Part shown: piece by piece, positions 13,155 through 25,806 of the stretch
Layout of the letters: each line of letters starts with the position of its first letter
Numbering within the stretch: the first letter of the stretch is position 1
Source: Rhizoctonia solani
Taxonomy: Eukaryota; Basidiomycota; Agaricomycetes; Cantharellales; Ceratobasidiaceae
Direction: 5' to 3'
DNA length: 64,000 nt
Assembly: GCF_016906535.1 (NCBI RefSeq)
Contig: NC_057374.1
Location: forward strand, 1,240,001 to 1,304,000
Made by a program: the position numbers and the translations under genes
Notes under the pieces: generated by a model
The model's database searches: none
Told to the model about the DNA's origin: nothing
The model's input: only the letters and a program-made list of their open reading frames with translations

Positions 13155-15716
13155 TTATTGGTCGGTCTCGGTCTCAGCATAGCTTTGGCCCTCAAACGCC
13201 TCGCTCGGGACCTCGGACGCGTATTCCTGTTCATAGTTGACCTCTTGCCCGTAGCCAACTTCCTCATCTTCCGCGGCCCTATAGAAAGAAACAAGACCAC
13301 GTGAGTGCCGATCAAATAAGCAAGAAAACTAGGGCATACACTGCATCCTGGTACTGTTGATATTCAGCAACTAGATCCAGCAAGTTAGACTCGGCTTCCG
13401 TAAACTCCATCTGATCCATCCCTTCAGCAGTGAACCAGTGAAGATATGCCGATCGCTTGAACATCGCCGCGAACTACGTCATGATAGGTCAGGGGTTTAT
13501 ATCCAAAAAGAACGAGAATAATACATACCTGGCCATGGCTCCGTTTGAATACTTCCTGAATAGCGGTCTAGAGGCATTTCGGTTAGCATATAGGGCAAAA
13601 ATGGGCTTCCAAATTCTCACATTATTCCCCAGGCATGTTCCAAATCGCTTATACCCCGGAGGAGGAATATCGCATAGGGCTGAAAAGGGAAAATTAGTGA
13701 ACTGTACCATACGCAAGTTTCAGCCACTCACAAATAGATACGTTATCAGGAATCCAGCTACAGTACACCATTGCGTCAGTGAAAAGTTTGGATGAGAAAA
13801 AGAAGCTGCGTACTCTACAAAGGACGCCGAGTTCTTGGTCGTCAGTTGTTGCACGGCTGTCTGAGCCTATAAAGAAGTAAGCATGGTAATTCCAATAGTA
13901 ACGACTAAAAATTTCTACCTCTTGCGAAGTTATGTTGCCACGATAGATGGTAGCAGCAGTGAGGTATCGGCCGAAGCTGGGGTTGCAAGCGACGAGCGTG
14001 TTTTTGCGATCAAAGAGCCTATAATTCGGCTATGTTAGTTGGGGAAAAACAGAATGTGCGTAATTACGAACGCATTGGTCAATTCTTGGACGCTGAGTGA
14101 TTCGTAGGCTTGACTACTGATAGAGCTCAAAGGCGCAACACTTGGCGTAAGGAAATGCATGCGGGGGAACGGAATCAAGTTCAACGCCATCTTCCTCATA
14201 TCCCTAAGTTGGAAATAAAAATGAACAAGAGCGCTTTTATGAAGCGGCGTTGGACGAACCCATTAAGCTGCCCTGGGAAGCGGAAGGTGGTTGAAACACC
14301 GGTCATCACCTGTGCAATTAGCTGAAAGTCCTGTTAAAGTTGGGCTCTGATTGATTTGTTTTGATGAACCTACTCGATTGAGCTGATGGAACTCGGGTTG
14401 TGCTTGAGGGTTAAGCCTGTGCGTAACATCGTAGCTATCAAAGAATCAGTATACTGGAAAAGGTAAATTGAGTAGCTCCAGCGCTTACAGTGCTTCGTTA
14501 TCAACGCAGATGGTCATGTCTGTGTTGTCAACAAGCTGATGCAACGAGAGTACCGTGTTGTAAGGCTGCGGAAATGTGACAATGGGGTTAGACTCTGTGG
14601 CGTTCGATAGAAAATGACTCTTACCTCAACCACAGTATCCGATACCTTTGGCGAAGGGAATACGGAAAATGTCGCAAGCATGCGATCAGGGGCTTCCTAG
14701 ATAACCAAGAAAAGGGTTGTCAGCCGAATGGGCCACAAGCCAAAATGGCCTTTAGCGCTCACTTCGCGGATTTTAGCCAACAGAAGCGAGCCAAGTCCAG
14801 AGCCGGAACCGCCACCGAGCGAGTGGATGAGTTGAAACCCCTGTAGCGCTTCACATTGTTCAACTTGCTTTCGAAGCACTTCCTACATCAAGTAATCCCC
14901 CAGATCAGTAACTCTAGATTTGAGTAAGATGGCGAACGATACGAACAAGGATAGTATCAATCAACTCGGCCCCTGGAATAGCGGAAATGACGTGAGTGAT
15001 AAGCTAGTCGATCTTGGTGATCTTCGACTGACCTTCAGTATAGTGTCCTTTAGCAAAATTGTTTCCGGCACCATTTTCGCCGTTGATAAAGGTGTCTGGG
15101 CGGAACAGGGCGCCGAGAGGACCACTCCGAAGCTAAAGATGGAGCATTAAAGTTTATCAATACATATGCATTAGGGATGAGCATACCCTGTTGCAAACAC
15201 CACTTTCCAAATCCACTTGAATACTGCGAGGAACATATCTGCCGTAGCCCTCGATCTCCGTAAAGTAAACGTCGAGCTAAAGTAGAGTGTGAGCAATTTG
15301 GGTGATATTCAAAGAATACTGAGCTTACATGGTCTAGTTGCTGGGGATTGTTGCCGTGATATTGCTGATAGGGTCGCGCCGAGTCAGGATACGCGTTCAA
15401 GCAAAGGATATTGCCTATAAGAGAGTACTCACACCAGATTTATCCAGCCCATGCTCAAGCAAAATTGCATCCCAAAACGCCTCGCCAACCTGTTTCAGAC
15501 TATGAGTTATCGATCATGTGAAAGAAACACAGTCAATGGCATACCTGGTTGCCTGCCTGAAAGTGACCCCAAACACGCGTTAACCACGGAGGTTTAGATT
15601 TAATGCGGATTCAGTGTACTTACCTGGCCGACCTGTATACAGAGCGCGTATTTTGAGATATTAAACCCCATGATTGTGAATAAAGAGCCTACCTGAATGT
15701 TGATAATCTCCCTCAT
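13155..15716 (-). CDS. Divergent beta-tubulin
   Basis: Tubulin-family GTPase, closest to beta-tubulin. It starts MREIINIQ at 15716 and continues through micro-exons VGQ and AGNQ to [19 protein letters not shown]. The nucleotide-binding T4 loop is [10 protein letters not shown] in [20 protein letters not shown]. Beta signatures are [29 protein letters not shown], the exon ends around [31 protein letters not shown] and [20 protein letters not shown]. The tail is long and acidic, ending AETETDQ before TAA at 13155-13157. Many core positions differ from the usual fungal beta-tubulin: SGSGLG for TGSGMG, and Met and Ile at the places of Glu198 and Phe200. It is therefore probably a second, specialised paralogue beside a standard gene elsewhere. 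Confidence 0.85.
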
Positions 15717-16584
15717 TTTTTCGTAGTTGAACTGAAGCTGTCGAACCACAACGACACTGTCAAAGCGGGGGTACAGTATACACAGGGTCTAGTCACGTGA
15801 TGTTCTTTCATTGAAGGTGCACTGCCACTGGCGTTTTATCATCTTGCGTCGTCCCCGACATTATGCGCCGCTCGCAAGATACCGAATGGAACCCAATGCT
15901 CCAAGCGCAGTAACTTGTATCTATATGGGTGAGAGTACCTGTATTACAGCACCTATGTCATCTCCTGGATTCTGTACTGTCGCCCGATCTCAATTGCTCG
16001 TGATCTGTGGTCGTGCAGGACTTGATTTATCCCCATAACTCTCGCATTGATAGCCAAGGAACGTCTGGGGTAACAAAGCCTGGGCTCACTATTGTTGCTA
16101 TTGCCGGATGATTGCCTGCGTGTCCGATGACTTTGCCGGAAAAAAGCGAGCACCGACCGGTTTCTTGGGTAGCTTTTCCTGCTCTGGGGTAACACGTGGC
16201 GTAAATCATGCTGTGAAGGTTTTTGTTTTGCGGTTTGCTTCGGTGTTGGATCACCCACCCCCTTGAGCGAGTTCGCAGTTACCCAACATACTTGCGCCAA
16301 TCCTGTGCTATGGGAACCCTGTTAGCGGCCGGCATAAGACGTGTCGCGTTTGATCCTCTTTGGGACTCTCTCGGCCTTGGGTGAGTCAAATCCAATGATT
16401 CGCAATTGCAACACAGGAAGTGTGGTCCCTGGATTCCCAAATATTTTTGGTATGTGTCAAGATTTCTTCAGAGTTTATAAGACCCGGTGTTCGGCTTGTT
16501 CTTCAACACGTTCTCATCCTCTGGTCTATCCACACTTACTACCGGCTCTCGTCTATCACATTACCTCCAACATCTATCATCAAC
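15717..16584. other. Divergent intergenic region
   Basis: About 870 bases between the divergent tubulin gene and the unknown plus-strand gene at 16585. Open frames near 15811 and on the minus strand at 15953-16300 show no domain. A C/T-rich stretch at 16490-16560 precedes the plus-strand start. Confidence 0.45.
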
Positions 16585-17316
16585 ATGGCATCTCGCTCTA
16601 CACGTCGCAGCAACCAACCTGTATGCATTAATTGACCTCTCTGCCAAACATCTTGCTAACGACTATGCTTGCAGGCGCCACCCCAACATGGTGTTCAGCA
16701 GATGTGCCATTGTAGCATGTGGCGCTATCCCCACCACCCTCACCGGTCTGCTACTACTTCCAATGCCCAACCCCGTCGGTCCGCGGAGTGGGAGCATGAT
16801 CCATCCTCACCCGACTTTCTCCCATATGCACCATTATCATCCGACTCTGGGCCTTCGTCATACCACTCTCGCTCTCGCTCCCATGCATCCTACTATACCC
16901 CTCGCGTCGAAACTTTGCATTATAATCCTAACTACTACCATGGCCAAACTTATTCCGAGGTAGAATTCGATCCCGAGATCGACGGTCAAGACCCTGCACC
17001 GGATTCACCTCATTCCGATCGCTCTCGCACAGACTCTCATCGTTCAGAGCAACTTTACGCTGCAAACCTTGACGACGGCGCTGCAGACTACGTTCTTGAA
17101 CCCCCTATTCCTCGTGCCTTCCTCCCTTCCCGTCTTCGCGACGATATCTCGGGTCGATTCTGGAACGCAGAGGGCGACTCCACGGATGCTTCCGGGATCT
17201 TGTATCCTGCCCCATTCGAAGTCAAACTCAGTAAGGAAGCCTTTTATTATCCAAGTGCCCAATCGGGTCGATTTATGAATCGGCGTGGAGAGTATTGGGC
17301 AGGCGGGGAGGCGTAA
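16585..17316 (+). CDS. Unknown Ser/Pro/Tyr-rich protein
   Basis: I do not recognise this protein. The first exon reads MASRSTRRSNQP, then a 53-base GT...AG intron (16621-16673) joins in frame to a long exon ending TAA at 17314-17316; about 225 residues in total. The middle is low-complexity, with Ser, Pro, Tyr and His (YHSRSRSHASYY). The last 80 residues look folded: ADYVLEPPIPRAFLPSRL, then GILYPAPFEVKLSKEAFYYP and GRFMNRRGEYWAGGEA. No signal peptide or membrane segment is seen. The clean intron, normal stop and even codon use support a real gene. Confidence 0.6.
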
Positions 17317-18168
17317 GGTTCATCCACCGACAACCCCGGGCGGTCGTGGTGACGTCGGGTAGTAGTTCGGGTATCGCACCACTCGCAGTGTCTCAAAATC
17401 ATATCTTAACAGCTCGATTAATCGGGCATTCGAGGAACGAATGTTTGGGTTCTCATTCTACCTATCTTGTTGGTCATGTATTTTCGTTCTGGGGGGTTCT
17501 CGTGTTGCCTTTTCTTTCGATTTTTGGTTCTTCTCTCGCGGCTGCACGCACTCTCACGTCATCGCGATTGTTGTGTCCGTCCTATTGTGTACTTGTTTGC
17601 GTCTCTTGCTCTTTTTCGCCTCTTCTTCATGACCATGGCTATTACTCGATCGAATGAATCCAGATGAAAGAAACGTGCTGTTATGACTATCACATGTTAG
17701 CTAATGATGTAGAATGTACTTCACGATCCATAGACTCTAATCGATAGATTGTTACTAGGCAATTTGAGGGTCGTCTGACCTAGACTCCACACGATCGATA
17801 GCGGACTGGCGGTGACTGCGCGAACTAAATGATTCACGCGATTGAGTACGACGCCGCAGACTTCTCGCTCTTACCGAGTCAAACAATTCGCGCAATGTGC
17901 GCTCTCAAGTTCTCACTCTTAGCGAATACCCCACAGCGTGTATATGATTTCGATGGCTCGGTTATTTCCTCCCTATCGCATCTCAAATGGTGGCGAGCCC
18001 GAGACTAGGTCAAACACGGATACCGAGCCCAAGGTGTATTTCTCCTTTGCGAGGGACTCCACCGACGTCAAGTGGCTAATCTCATGCGATATCAAGCGAA
18101 TTCGCCAACTTGGCTTGCCTCATGGTGTGATTCTCGGGTCCCCGCATATATCCAAAATTGCTACCTTT
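17317..18168. other. Intergenic, convergent 3' ends
   Basis: About 850 bases with no credible gene. The first 400 are T-rich and look like a 3' untranslated region. At 17855-17930 an imperfect direct repeat of TTCTCRCTCTTA-type units is visible. Confidence 0.4.
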
Positions 18169-21100
18169 TTACTTTTTGAGTGTCCTCTGCTTTTCCGCCT
18201 CGAACTTCTTTTCCTCCACGAACAGACCTTTGCGTTTCCTCACGGCATTCACATATCCGAGAGCAACGTTGGCCCGGTCCGCCTTTTCACCAAGGTCCTC
18301 GAGTTCCTCTTCGGTGGTTGGGACCCAGAATGGGTCTTGGTCGAATAGCTCGTATCTGTAGATCAGCTCGCCCGTGAGCGCCGAGCATCCAGGAACTAGA
18401 CCAAAGCTAGGTCCAGGGTCGCCACCGGACTTACCCGCTGAAAATAAGCTGCGGACTTGCAGCGCCTGACGTTCGCCCACGCAATTCTGGATGAAAGATG
18501 GGCGATTGGTCAACACAGACAAACACGAATGTGGAGGCCACAGACCATCAGCAAATCCAAAACTTTCAGCGACAGGGAGGAGCGCCTCGACAGTGAAGAA
18601 GATCGAGCCCTCCTTCATTTCTTCCGAAACGATGCGGCCACGTCGGCGGGCGACAACACCATACACTTTCCCAAGAACCTCCGCTATCGTGATGATCGAT
18701 AAATGCAGTCAGCGTTGGGCGGCTGTATACATAAGATGGAAATTGGCTCACTCGTGGCTTGGATGTCACATGTATACATGGCGAGCTTAAGCCGGGGTGA
18801 CCAATCCAATAGCCCAGCGCGGCAAGCATCGCGAACGGCGGAGATCATCGAGCCCGTGATTTGTCCAGGTTGTGTATGCGCTATAGCGAAATAGCTTTTC
18901 AGAACACCACACACCAATTATGAGCGGAATAACATACTAGCGTCCGGGTTTTGTTTTACATCTTCCAGGAAATAAGCCATACCCATGACGGGTTCCGCAC
19001 ACAATGGGCCTTGGAAGGTGGCAATCTGAAATCCTGTATCGATGCTATCTTCATAATCTCGATAGACCTTTTTGGTAGGTGCGTCCTCAGGTTTGGTTTG
19101 AGACTTCCAGCGCGGATCTGTACGACTCTGGAGTCTGTGTATATGTGTCAACATACGGAATTTAACCTACTTGGCCCTGAAACTTACGAAGTAATACCGG
19201 AAGCTGTCCCGCCCACAAGTACATTCGGACCAGCATGATGAGGCCCAGTCGCAACGATACGCCCAGGTAGATCTGTCCATTCTTTCCCAGCTTCTGCGCA
19301 TAGTTTCTCAAAGGCTGGCCAGAAATCTACGTCCTTGACAGTCGCGACCTGGGAAGAGTCCGCATCGGCGGTCACGTCTTCCTCCGTAACTGCCTTGCCT
19401 TGCTCAACAAATTCTGTCGACTCGGATTCGTTTTTGACACGCCCTTCTCTTAGCCATTTGCGCATAACGCTAACATTGGCTTGGAGGAAATCTGTAATGC
19501 TATTGGGCATTGGTGCAGCCCGAATAGTAAATGTGACTGCGCCATGAGCACTCGAACCATGAATAGTTCCCCGCACGGCGCTCTGAGACTTTGGGGGAGG
19601 CATATCTAATAACTTGAATTAGCCAACAGGTATAGGCTCGAGTTTATTTGCATATCCCATACCGGGAGCTTTAACCGCAGTTTCTCGGAATGGAACTATC
19701 GGTTTGGAAGCTTGGACATCAATCTTTGCAAAGCGCTCTCTCAGGTCCTTCAAACATCGCTGAAAACCGGCATTGGTCAATAAGATCGCTCAGCCCCCAC
19801 ACAGCACTAACCTCCAGATGCAACTCTCCCGCGGTGAGAATCACCCATTCTCCTGTCTGCTGCTGGAAGCTTTCAACGCAAGGGTCAGCCTGACTGAGAA
19901 GCTTTAGTCCTCGAATGAGCTTTGGTAAATCGGCTGTTTCAGAGAGTTAGTAGCCGCTATCGATGGTAGGGAAATAAAAACACTCACCAGGTCAGCAGGT
20001 TCAAGGGCCACACGACAATAGGCGAGGCCTAATGCTGGATAAGAATTGGTTGAAAGGTATAGACAATTAAACGCACTGCACGGGCCACACCGGCGAGATT
20101 AACTAGACAATCTTATATTGATCCACATTCTTTATGCCGTCTTCATGTCCGGTAAACCCCCGCGTTTGGCGAACAAAGCGTAGCATTGCGCCAGACAACC
20201 CCCTCCAGGCCAGAGATAGCAAACACGTTCCCAGCTCGCACCTCGTTGACAGGGACAAGGTCCCGACCCATCATAGTAAATAGTAAGCCAACCTTGACTG
20301 TCCGCAACGTGGATGCGTTAGGTTTTTGATTATCGAACCTAGGAAGAGCACAATAGACGGTAGCACCCGGTCGAAGGACGCCAGAGAAAAGGCGAGCGAA
20401 TCCAATCAATGTCTCGTCCTCTTCTACGAGCCCATCAAGCGCACCCGGCTTGGTTTCCACGACCGTATGCTCCCCTGAATCCACCGGCTTAGCCTCTTCG
20501 ACAATAGTATCTCCCACTCCAGCAGCAGCGCGGGCCTCTCTGGCAGCACGACCTCGGGCACGCATCTCATCGGCAGTCATTTCTTTCTTCTTGTTGGCCG
20601 GCAGGTCCTTTGTTGGTACGGCAAACATTTTACTCACATACGCGACCACACATGCCTCGGCGTCCGTTGAACATGTGTATAAGTCGCTTTCAAGTTTGTT
20701 ATGGGGTTCCAGAGAATCGGAGTCTTGATCAGGGTGAAGCATGCGAGATACACGGACTCCTTGAGCCTTGTGTGGGGGTGGTATGGCATCAACCACAGTT
20801 GAAAATGTACAAGTTGCCAAAGGTAGCCATTGCGACATAACAGATGCTGCAAGTTGACGAGTATCCTTTGATTTAAGGTCTCGAGGCGTAACTTTAACGT
20901 CGAGGGTGCTGCAAATCTTTGTCACCTTATCCGGATTCCTATCATCGAGTCAGCATACAACGTGGAAAGTCTCGAACTTGTTGACGTACGGGTTCATGAC
21001 CACGCTATCGTACACAGCCCATATATTTTCGAGCACAAATTGCACAAACAAGGGCTTCAGATTCCGGCCGCGCAGATGCTTGTAGCTAATGACTCGCTTG

Positions 21101-22132
21101 GTCTTGGGCTCAAGATAGAAATCTCCCCACAAGACTCTTCGCAAATTGCCTTCCTTTATCCCAAGTTTGGCAGCATACATCTGCGCAAATCTGGACACCC
21201 GGAAACCCCATCCGTCTATCGCCGAGGCGAATATAACATTACCTTTCTCAGGCGCGAAATATAGGTCCTCATCGTCTTTTTCCTGATAGACTGCTTCCGC
21301 ACTCGTATCGGCCCCCTCGATCCCCGCATTCGCATCGTTCTCGGCACTCTCCGCACCAGCCTCTTTCCGTGCCTGTAAGCGGCGCTCACGTTCCTCGCGC
21401 CACCGCAGATCGTCTTCCATACGCTCTGCAGCATGGAAGCTGCCCATAACAGCGTTAACCTGCTCGATCAATTGTGTGAGATGGTGATGAGCTTCGAACG
21501 GGGATAATTTGAGTTCCAAGATTAGGCGATCGAATTTGTTGACGACCAGGACAGGACGTAAACGATCGACCCATGCTTGGCGCAGCACCGTAATAGTCTA
21601 TTGAATCGAGATTCATCAAACCCGGAGTGTGAGATTGAGTTTTGGCTCGACTTACCTGTGAACAGACCCCTTCGACTACATCTACCAAGACTAGAGCACC
21701 ATCGCATAGACGAGAGGCCGAAGAGACTTCACTCGAAAAGTCAACATGGCCAGGTGTATCAATTAGATTGATAACGAAGTTCTCGGCCTCGGGAGCTTTA
21801 AGGAAGGTAAGTAGATAGCATACACAATGTGCTTCCTTGACTCACTTCCGGCAGCCGAACGCTTCATCATTTTGAATCTCAGCGACACAGCGCTACTCTC
21901 CATCGTAATTCCTCTCTCTTGTTCGTCCTCTCTACTATCCATGTATCGGATCTTTCCGGCCATCCGAGCAGAAATGATATTGTTTGCTGCTAAGAGGGAG
22001 TCGACGAATGTAGTCTTTCCATGATCGACGTGCCCGATTGTGGTAATGACCCTGAAGTATTTATCGGCAACTGGATCTCTGGGATGTCTAAACCACTCAC
22101 CGAATGTTATCACCTCCGGCTTCGTTGTCCAT
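18169..22132 (-). CDS. EFL1: Ribosome-maturation GTPase EFL1 (Ria1)
   Basis: Cytosolic EF-2-like GTPase that with Sdo1/SBDS releases Tif6 from pre-60S subunits (family knowledge). The start [10 protein letters not shown] at 22132 splices to [16 protein letters not shown], the G1 loop. G2/switch I is [21 protein letters not shown]3 is [15 protein letters not shown] and G4 is [17 protein letters not shown] charged insertion ([20 protein letters not shown]) interrupts the G domain, as is usual in EFL1 and not in EF-2. Domain II has [20 protein letters not shown], and domain V has [20 protein letters not shown] and [20 protein letters not shown]. It ends EKQRTLKK with TAA at 18169-18171. About ten short introns. 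Length fits the roughly 1,050-1,120 residue family. No break seen. Confidence 0.93.
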
Positions 22133-22626
22133 ATCGCTTAATTCTAAGTCTACGTGGCCCGTCAAGCAATCTAAAGTAAATAATTCAAGTGCCTAGGGTA
22201 ATTATGTGGCTGCAAAGCAATTGAGCACCCTTTCTCACAAAATACAGAACCCGACCTCGCAGATTAATAAACGATAAGATGTGATGAGGTCCTTGACCTA
22301 CCAAAGACGTAATCTACAAGCCACTTCTTGAGGACCAAGAAATTCTGCTGGTGGTGGTCTCTTGAGTAATTGATTGATGAAGGTTTACCAAAACGTCAAA
22401 TTTCCAATTATTTGCCAGAGAAGCAGATGAGACCAGCTCGTGGACTCGATATAATATAAGTATTCCAAACAGAATGAATACATCGGATTTCTCCTCCAAA
22501 GGGGATGGTGGTTGTAGTTACCAAGAGAGAGTGAGAGAGAGCGATAAGAGTGTGCACGCCTATCCACACCGCATTAAACTTGAACGCGTCAAATCTGACC
22601 TCGTGTCAGCTTGTGAAACAGTCCGT
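22133..22626. other. Intergenic: EFL1 promoter region
   Basis: About 490 bases between two minus-strand genes, with no coding signal. It contains the EFL1 upstream region and the 3' flank of the histone-fold gene. Confidence 0.45.
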
Positions 22627-23434
22627 TTACGACAGGTCCATCTCATTCCGCTCTTCGACCACGTCTGGCGTCACCGTTCCTTCTGTGGACTGCCCGGCAG
22701 AGGGCTTAGACTTCCCGTTTGTGGGTTTGGATTTACGACTTGTCGGGGTGCTGGCTCCATTGGTCGGTGTGGATGTTGTCGGCGCGCTATTTCGTTCAGC
22801 GAGTTTGAGCTTGTGTTGTGCGAGGGCTTGAGGGGCTGGGGTTGCAGTTGGGATCATTTCTGTTGTGGCTGTAAATACTAAGTAATTAACTGGGTTAAAA
22901 AAGACGACACCTTCAAGGAAGTGTAGCTCGGGATTCCGTTTTACAGCCAACGCTTCCCGCAACAAAGCGTTACTTTCTCTTCAAGCAAACTGAGAAACTT
23001 TAGCTTACCAACGTCCTTGTAATGAATCATACTCCTCTTATCCCTACTAGCTTGACTATAAGCAGCCGAACTCAGCCGCCTGATAAACTCTTCCTACTCT
23101 AATTAATACAGTTCCTATAAAACCATCGCTGTGTACTCACAGTAGCAACAGAAATAGTATGCACTGCCTCCTTTGTAACATTCGGCAACTCTTTATCCGC
23201 CTTCATAATCTTTTGCACACGCGCCATGGGCAAGATCGACTCGCCCAATTCAGGCGCTGCAGGCTTCGGTTTGGGCTGTTTCTCTTTTTCATTGGGCGGT
23301 GCTTCTACCTGAGACTGAGGCGCAGGTGGAGGCAGAGGTTGGGCTTGAGGTTGAGACTGAATTTGTGGTTGTTGCGGTTGTTGAGATTGCGTAGGAAAAA
23401 CAGGAGGAACCGACTCAATAGGTTCGACCTCCAT
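22627..23434 (-). CDS. Histone-fold protein, Dpb3/POLE4/CHRAC1 type
   Basis: Nuclear histone-fold subunit of the NF-YC-like class, either the Dpb3 subunit of DNA polymerase epsilon or the CHRAC1-type remodeller subunit. The start MEVEPIESVPPVFPTQ at 23434 leads into a Gln/Pro-rich tail. The histone fold begins ESILPMARVQKIMKADKEL, then VTKEAVHTISVATEEFIRRL, SRDKRSMIHYKDVANAL and a last helix with LHFLEGVV. The C-terminus is a Lys/Ser/Thr/Pro-rich tail (TSRKSKPTNGKSKPSAGQ) ending NEMDLS before TAA at 22627. Three exons and about 215 residues. The fold call is firm; the exact complex is inference. Only about 113 bases separate it from the divergent methyltransferase gene. Confidence 0.82.
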
Positions 23435-23547
23435 CGTTTATAGTTACAGTTATGGAGTGGCGGGAACGAGGCGCGTACCACGTGATACAAGGTCCCTGGC
23501 TTCGATCAAGGCGGAATTTAAATTAAATTTTCAGCTTGAAATCGACC

Positions 23548-24824
23548 ATGAGCGGAAACTTGTCCAAATCTATGCGCGAAAACTATGATACCCATGGAGT
23601 AGACGAGGTACCTAATTTCTTGTATTATTGATTGGCGCAACGACTAATACGTTTCGGATAGTACTACAAAATTGTCGGATCATCGTATCGCAACCCTCAC
23701 TTTCCGGGTATCAAACTATGTATGAACATTTTTATGAACAAGTGAGTTTCGGGTGTGCTGATTAGTGGATGCGTGCTTAGGTATTCTGACAGCCTTCTCG
23801 CTTGAGTGAGGTGGTGGCAGTACCAGCACAGACCTAGTGATAAGGGCGTATTGGTTTGCGACCTTGCATGCGGGAGGTATGTATGCCCTGTCTGTATTTC
23901 CTTGTTCATATTCTTACTGATTTCGAACACAGCGGTGAAGTCACCATCGCACTCCAAGAATGGTGGACTACTTGCCAAACTCAGAACCAGTCCACCCCGA
24001 GCGCACCTGCTCGTCCAGCTGTACCTCGCCCAGTCGTATCCCCTCCTCGTCCAGTCGTGGTACCCCTCCGCCCGGCCGTTTCTCCACCCATTCCGACCTC
24101 TTCCCGGGCACAACCCCTTGCGTTCCCACGCATAAGCTCCGTTGAACCTCCACTTCGAATCGTTGCCACTGATCCAGTAAGTTATCATCGCGCATAAAAC
24201 ATTTTGTCCCTTGTTTGTTTTCTGATAGGGGTGGATAGTATACATCAGATGCGTACCGTACTCGAACGGGTCTTCCGTGTATCCCGATGAGCTTTCACGA
24301 TGTGGCTGTGGAAGGTCTGCCTGACGCTTCAAAGGTGTCGTTTGAGGAGATCGAGAGTGAACTAAAAGGGGAAGAAAAGGTGGACGTAGCCGATAAAGAT
24401 GAAACAGTAAACGCAGATCATGGGGAAGCTACGACGGCGACTGTGGAGGATTCTCATCCTGAGGACCGAGAGATCTATGATCTCGTGATATGTTCTTTTG
24501 CGCTTCACCTTTTAACCACCCCCGGATCATTATATGAACTTCTTTCTACGTTGTCGTGTGGAGCGAGGTGGCTAGTCGTTCTAGAACCCCACAAGAAACC
24601 CGAGGTAAGCACTTCCTCGCATTTATTATCATTTATTGATCGGTTAGATGTAGATCAAGGAAGGGTGGGGATGGACGCTGTGGGATGTTACGGTGTGGCA
24701 GGAAGCACAAGGAAGAGAGGGTGAATTTGTGAAAGAGAGGTGAGTGGTTACTATCCAAATGAAACACATGGCTAACGATTTATAAAGAGTGCATTGTCGA
24801 GTTTATAAAAGTACCAATTTGTAG
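23548..24824 (+). CDS. Class I SAM-dependent methyltransferase, unknown substrate
   Basis: The start MSGNLSKSMRENYDTHGVDE at 23548 splices to YYKIVGSSYRNPHFPGIKLC. Motif I is GVLVCDLACGSGEVTIAL, built across an intron. A Pro/Arg/Val-rich insertion (RPVVSPPRPVVVPLRPAV) follows, then a second Rossmann strand LRIVATDPYTSDAY. Motif IV is YDLVICSFALHLL, followed by LYELLSTLSCGARWLVVLEP. The last exons give IKEGWGWTLWDVTVWQEAQ and RVHCRVYKSTNL with TAG at 24822-24824. I recall this architecture from fungal methyltransferases without a named substrate. The low-complexity insertion between motif I and strand 2 is unusual and may be a disordered loop. Confidence 0.78.
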
Positions 24825-25806
24825 ATTTGATTGTACGGCCTAAACGTTTTTTCCCAACCATTTCATGTCTGGCGCATTCTTTCTTTTCTGATATAGTAAG
24901 TATGATGGTTGTAGAGTTCCATGGTTCATTCCAACGGCACTTTCGAAGCCTTGTTGTCCAATTCTATGGGCAGGGAGGTCAAAAAGTAGCCAAAATCGAT
25001 ATGAATGATTTTAGTCTCTGCGCTTGTAGTATTGTTCAATCTGTTTTTCTCTGATTGGACGTGAAGAAAGTAGAGGAACATCTTATTTTACCTGTCATAG
25101 ATCAGAATATAATTTTAGTTCAGGCTGTAACAATTCTCCCCCCAACCATTGAGAAAGCTATGAACTGCCAATCGACGATCGTCGCCGTACCTGGTGAACG
25201 AGGCAAATGAATACAAATTGAGCGCGCACTGTCCATCAGCCGAAGCGAATTGTACGGGTTAACGTTTCAGGGCTAGTACGAGCCTGACCGACTTGGCTCG
25301 GTCAAAATAATCCAAACTCCGAAATCGACAGGAAAAATCCAGGTGTATGCTAATGAGGTGAAGATAGCCCATGTGGAAACTGATTAGAAGTGATGCAAGG
25401 CGACGAGATGAAAGGCGTTTCTATATATGTACACGGTGATACAATGGAGCTGTAACCATAGCATGATTATGTACACGTTCTGTTTCTAGGGATGAAATGA
25501 GAGGGGGGGGGATTATAAACCGTGTCAGGACCTGACAAGAGCCACTGGCGAATTGAGGTGAGTGAAATGATAGCAAAGCGAGGACCGGGGAGTGAAATGA
25601 CGAGCCGGCAAGGGGATTACACCGGGTTTCAGGACGAGGACAGCTGCGGGATTTTACGAGAGGATAGCAGATAAACGAGTGAGGAGAGTAGAAGGCAACC
25701 CCTGGCGCTAAGGAATTTGGACCGGCGGGAGAAGAGGATTGCTTGGCGTTGTTTATAAGGGGAGGTGTTCGCAAGCTGAGCGCCACCGACGACCGAGGGA
25801 GCGACT
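24825..25806. other. Intergenic: RasGEF promoter region
   Basis: About 980 bases between two plus-strand genes. A weak open frame at 24827-25054 shows no domain. The 400 bases before the RasGEF start are G/A-rich, with a run of nine G at 25503-25511. Confidence 0.45.
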
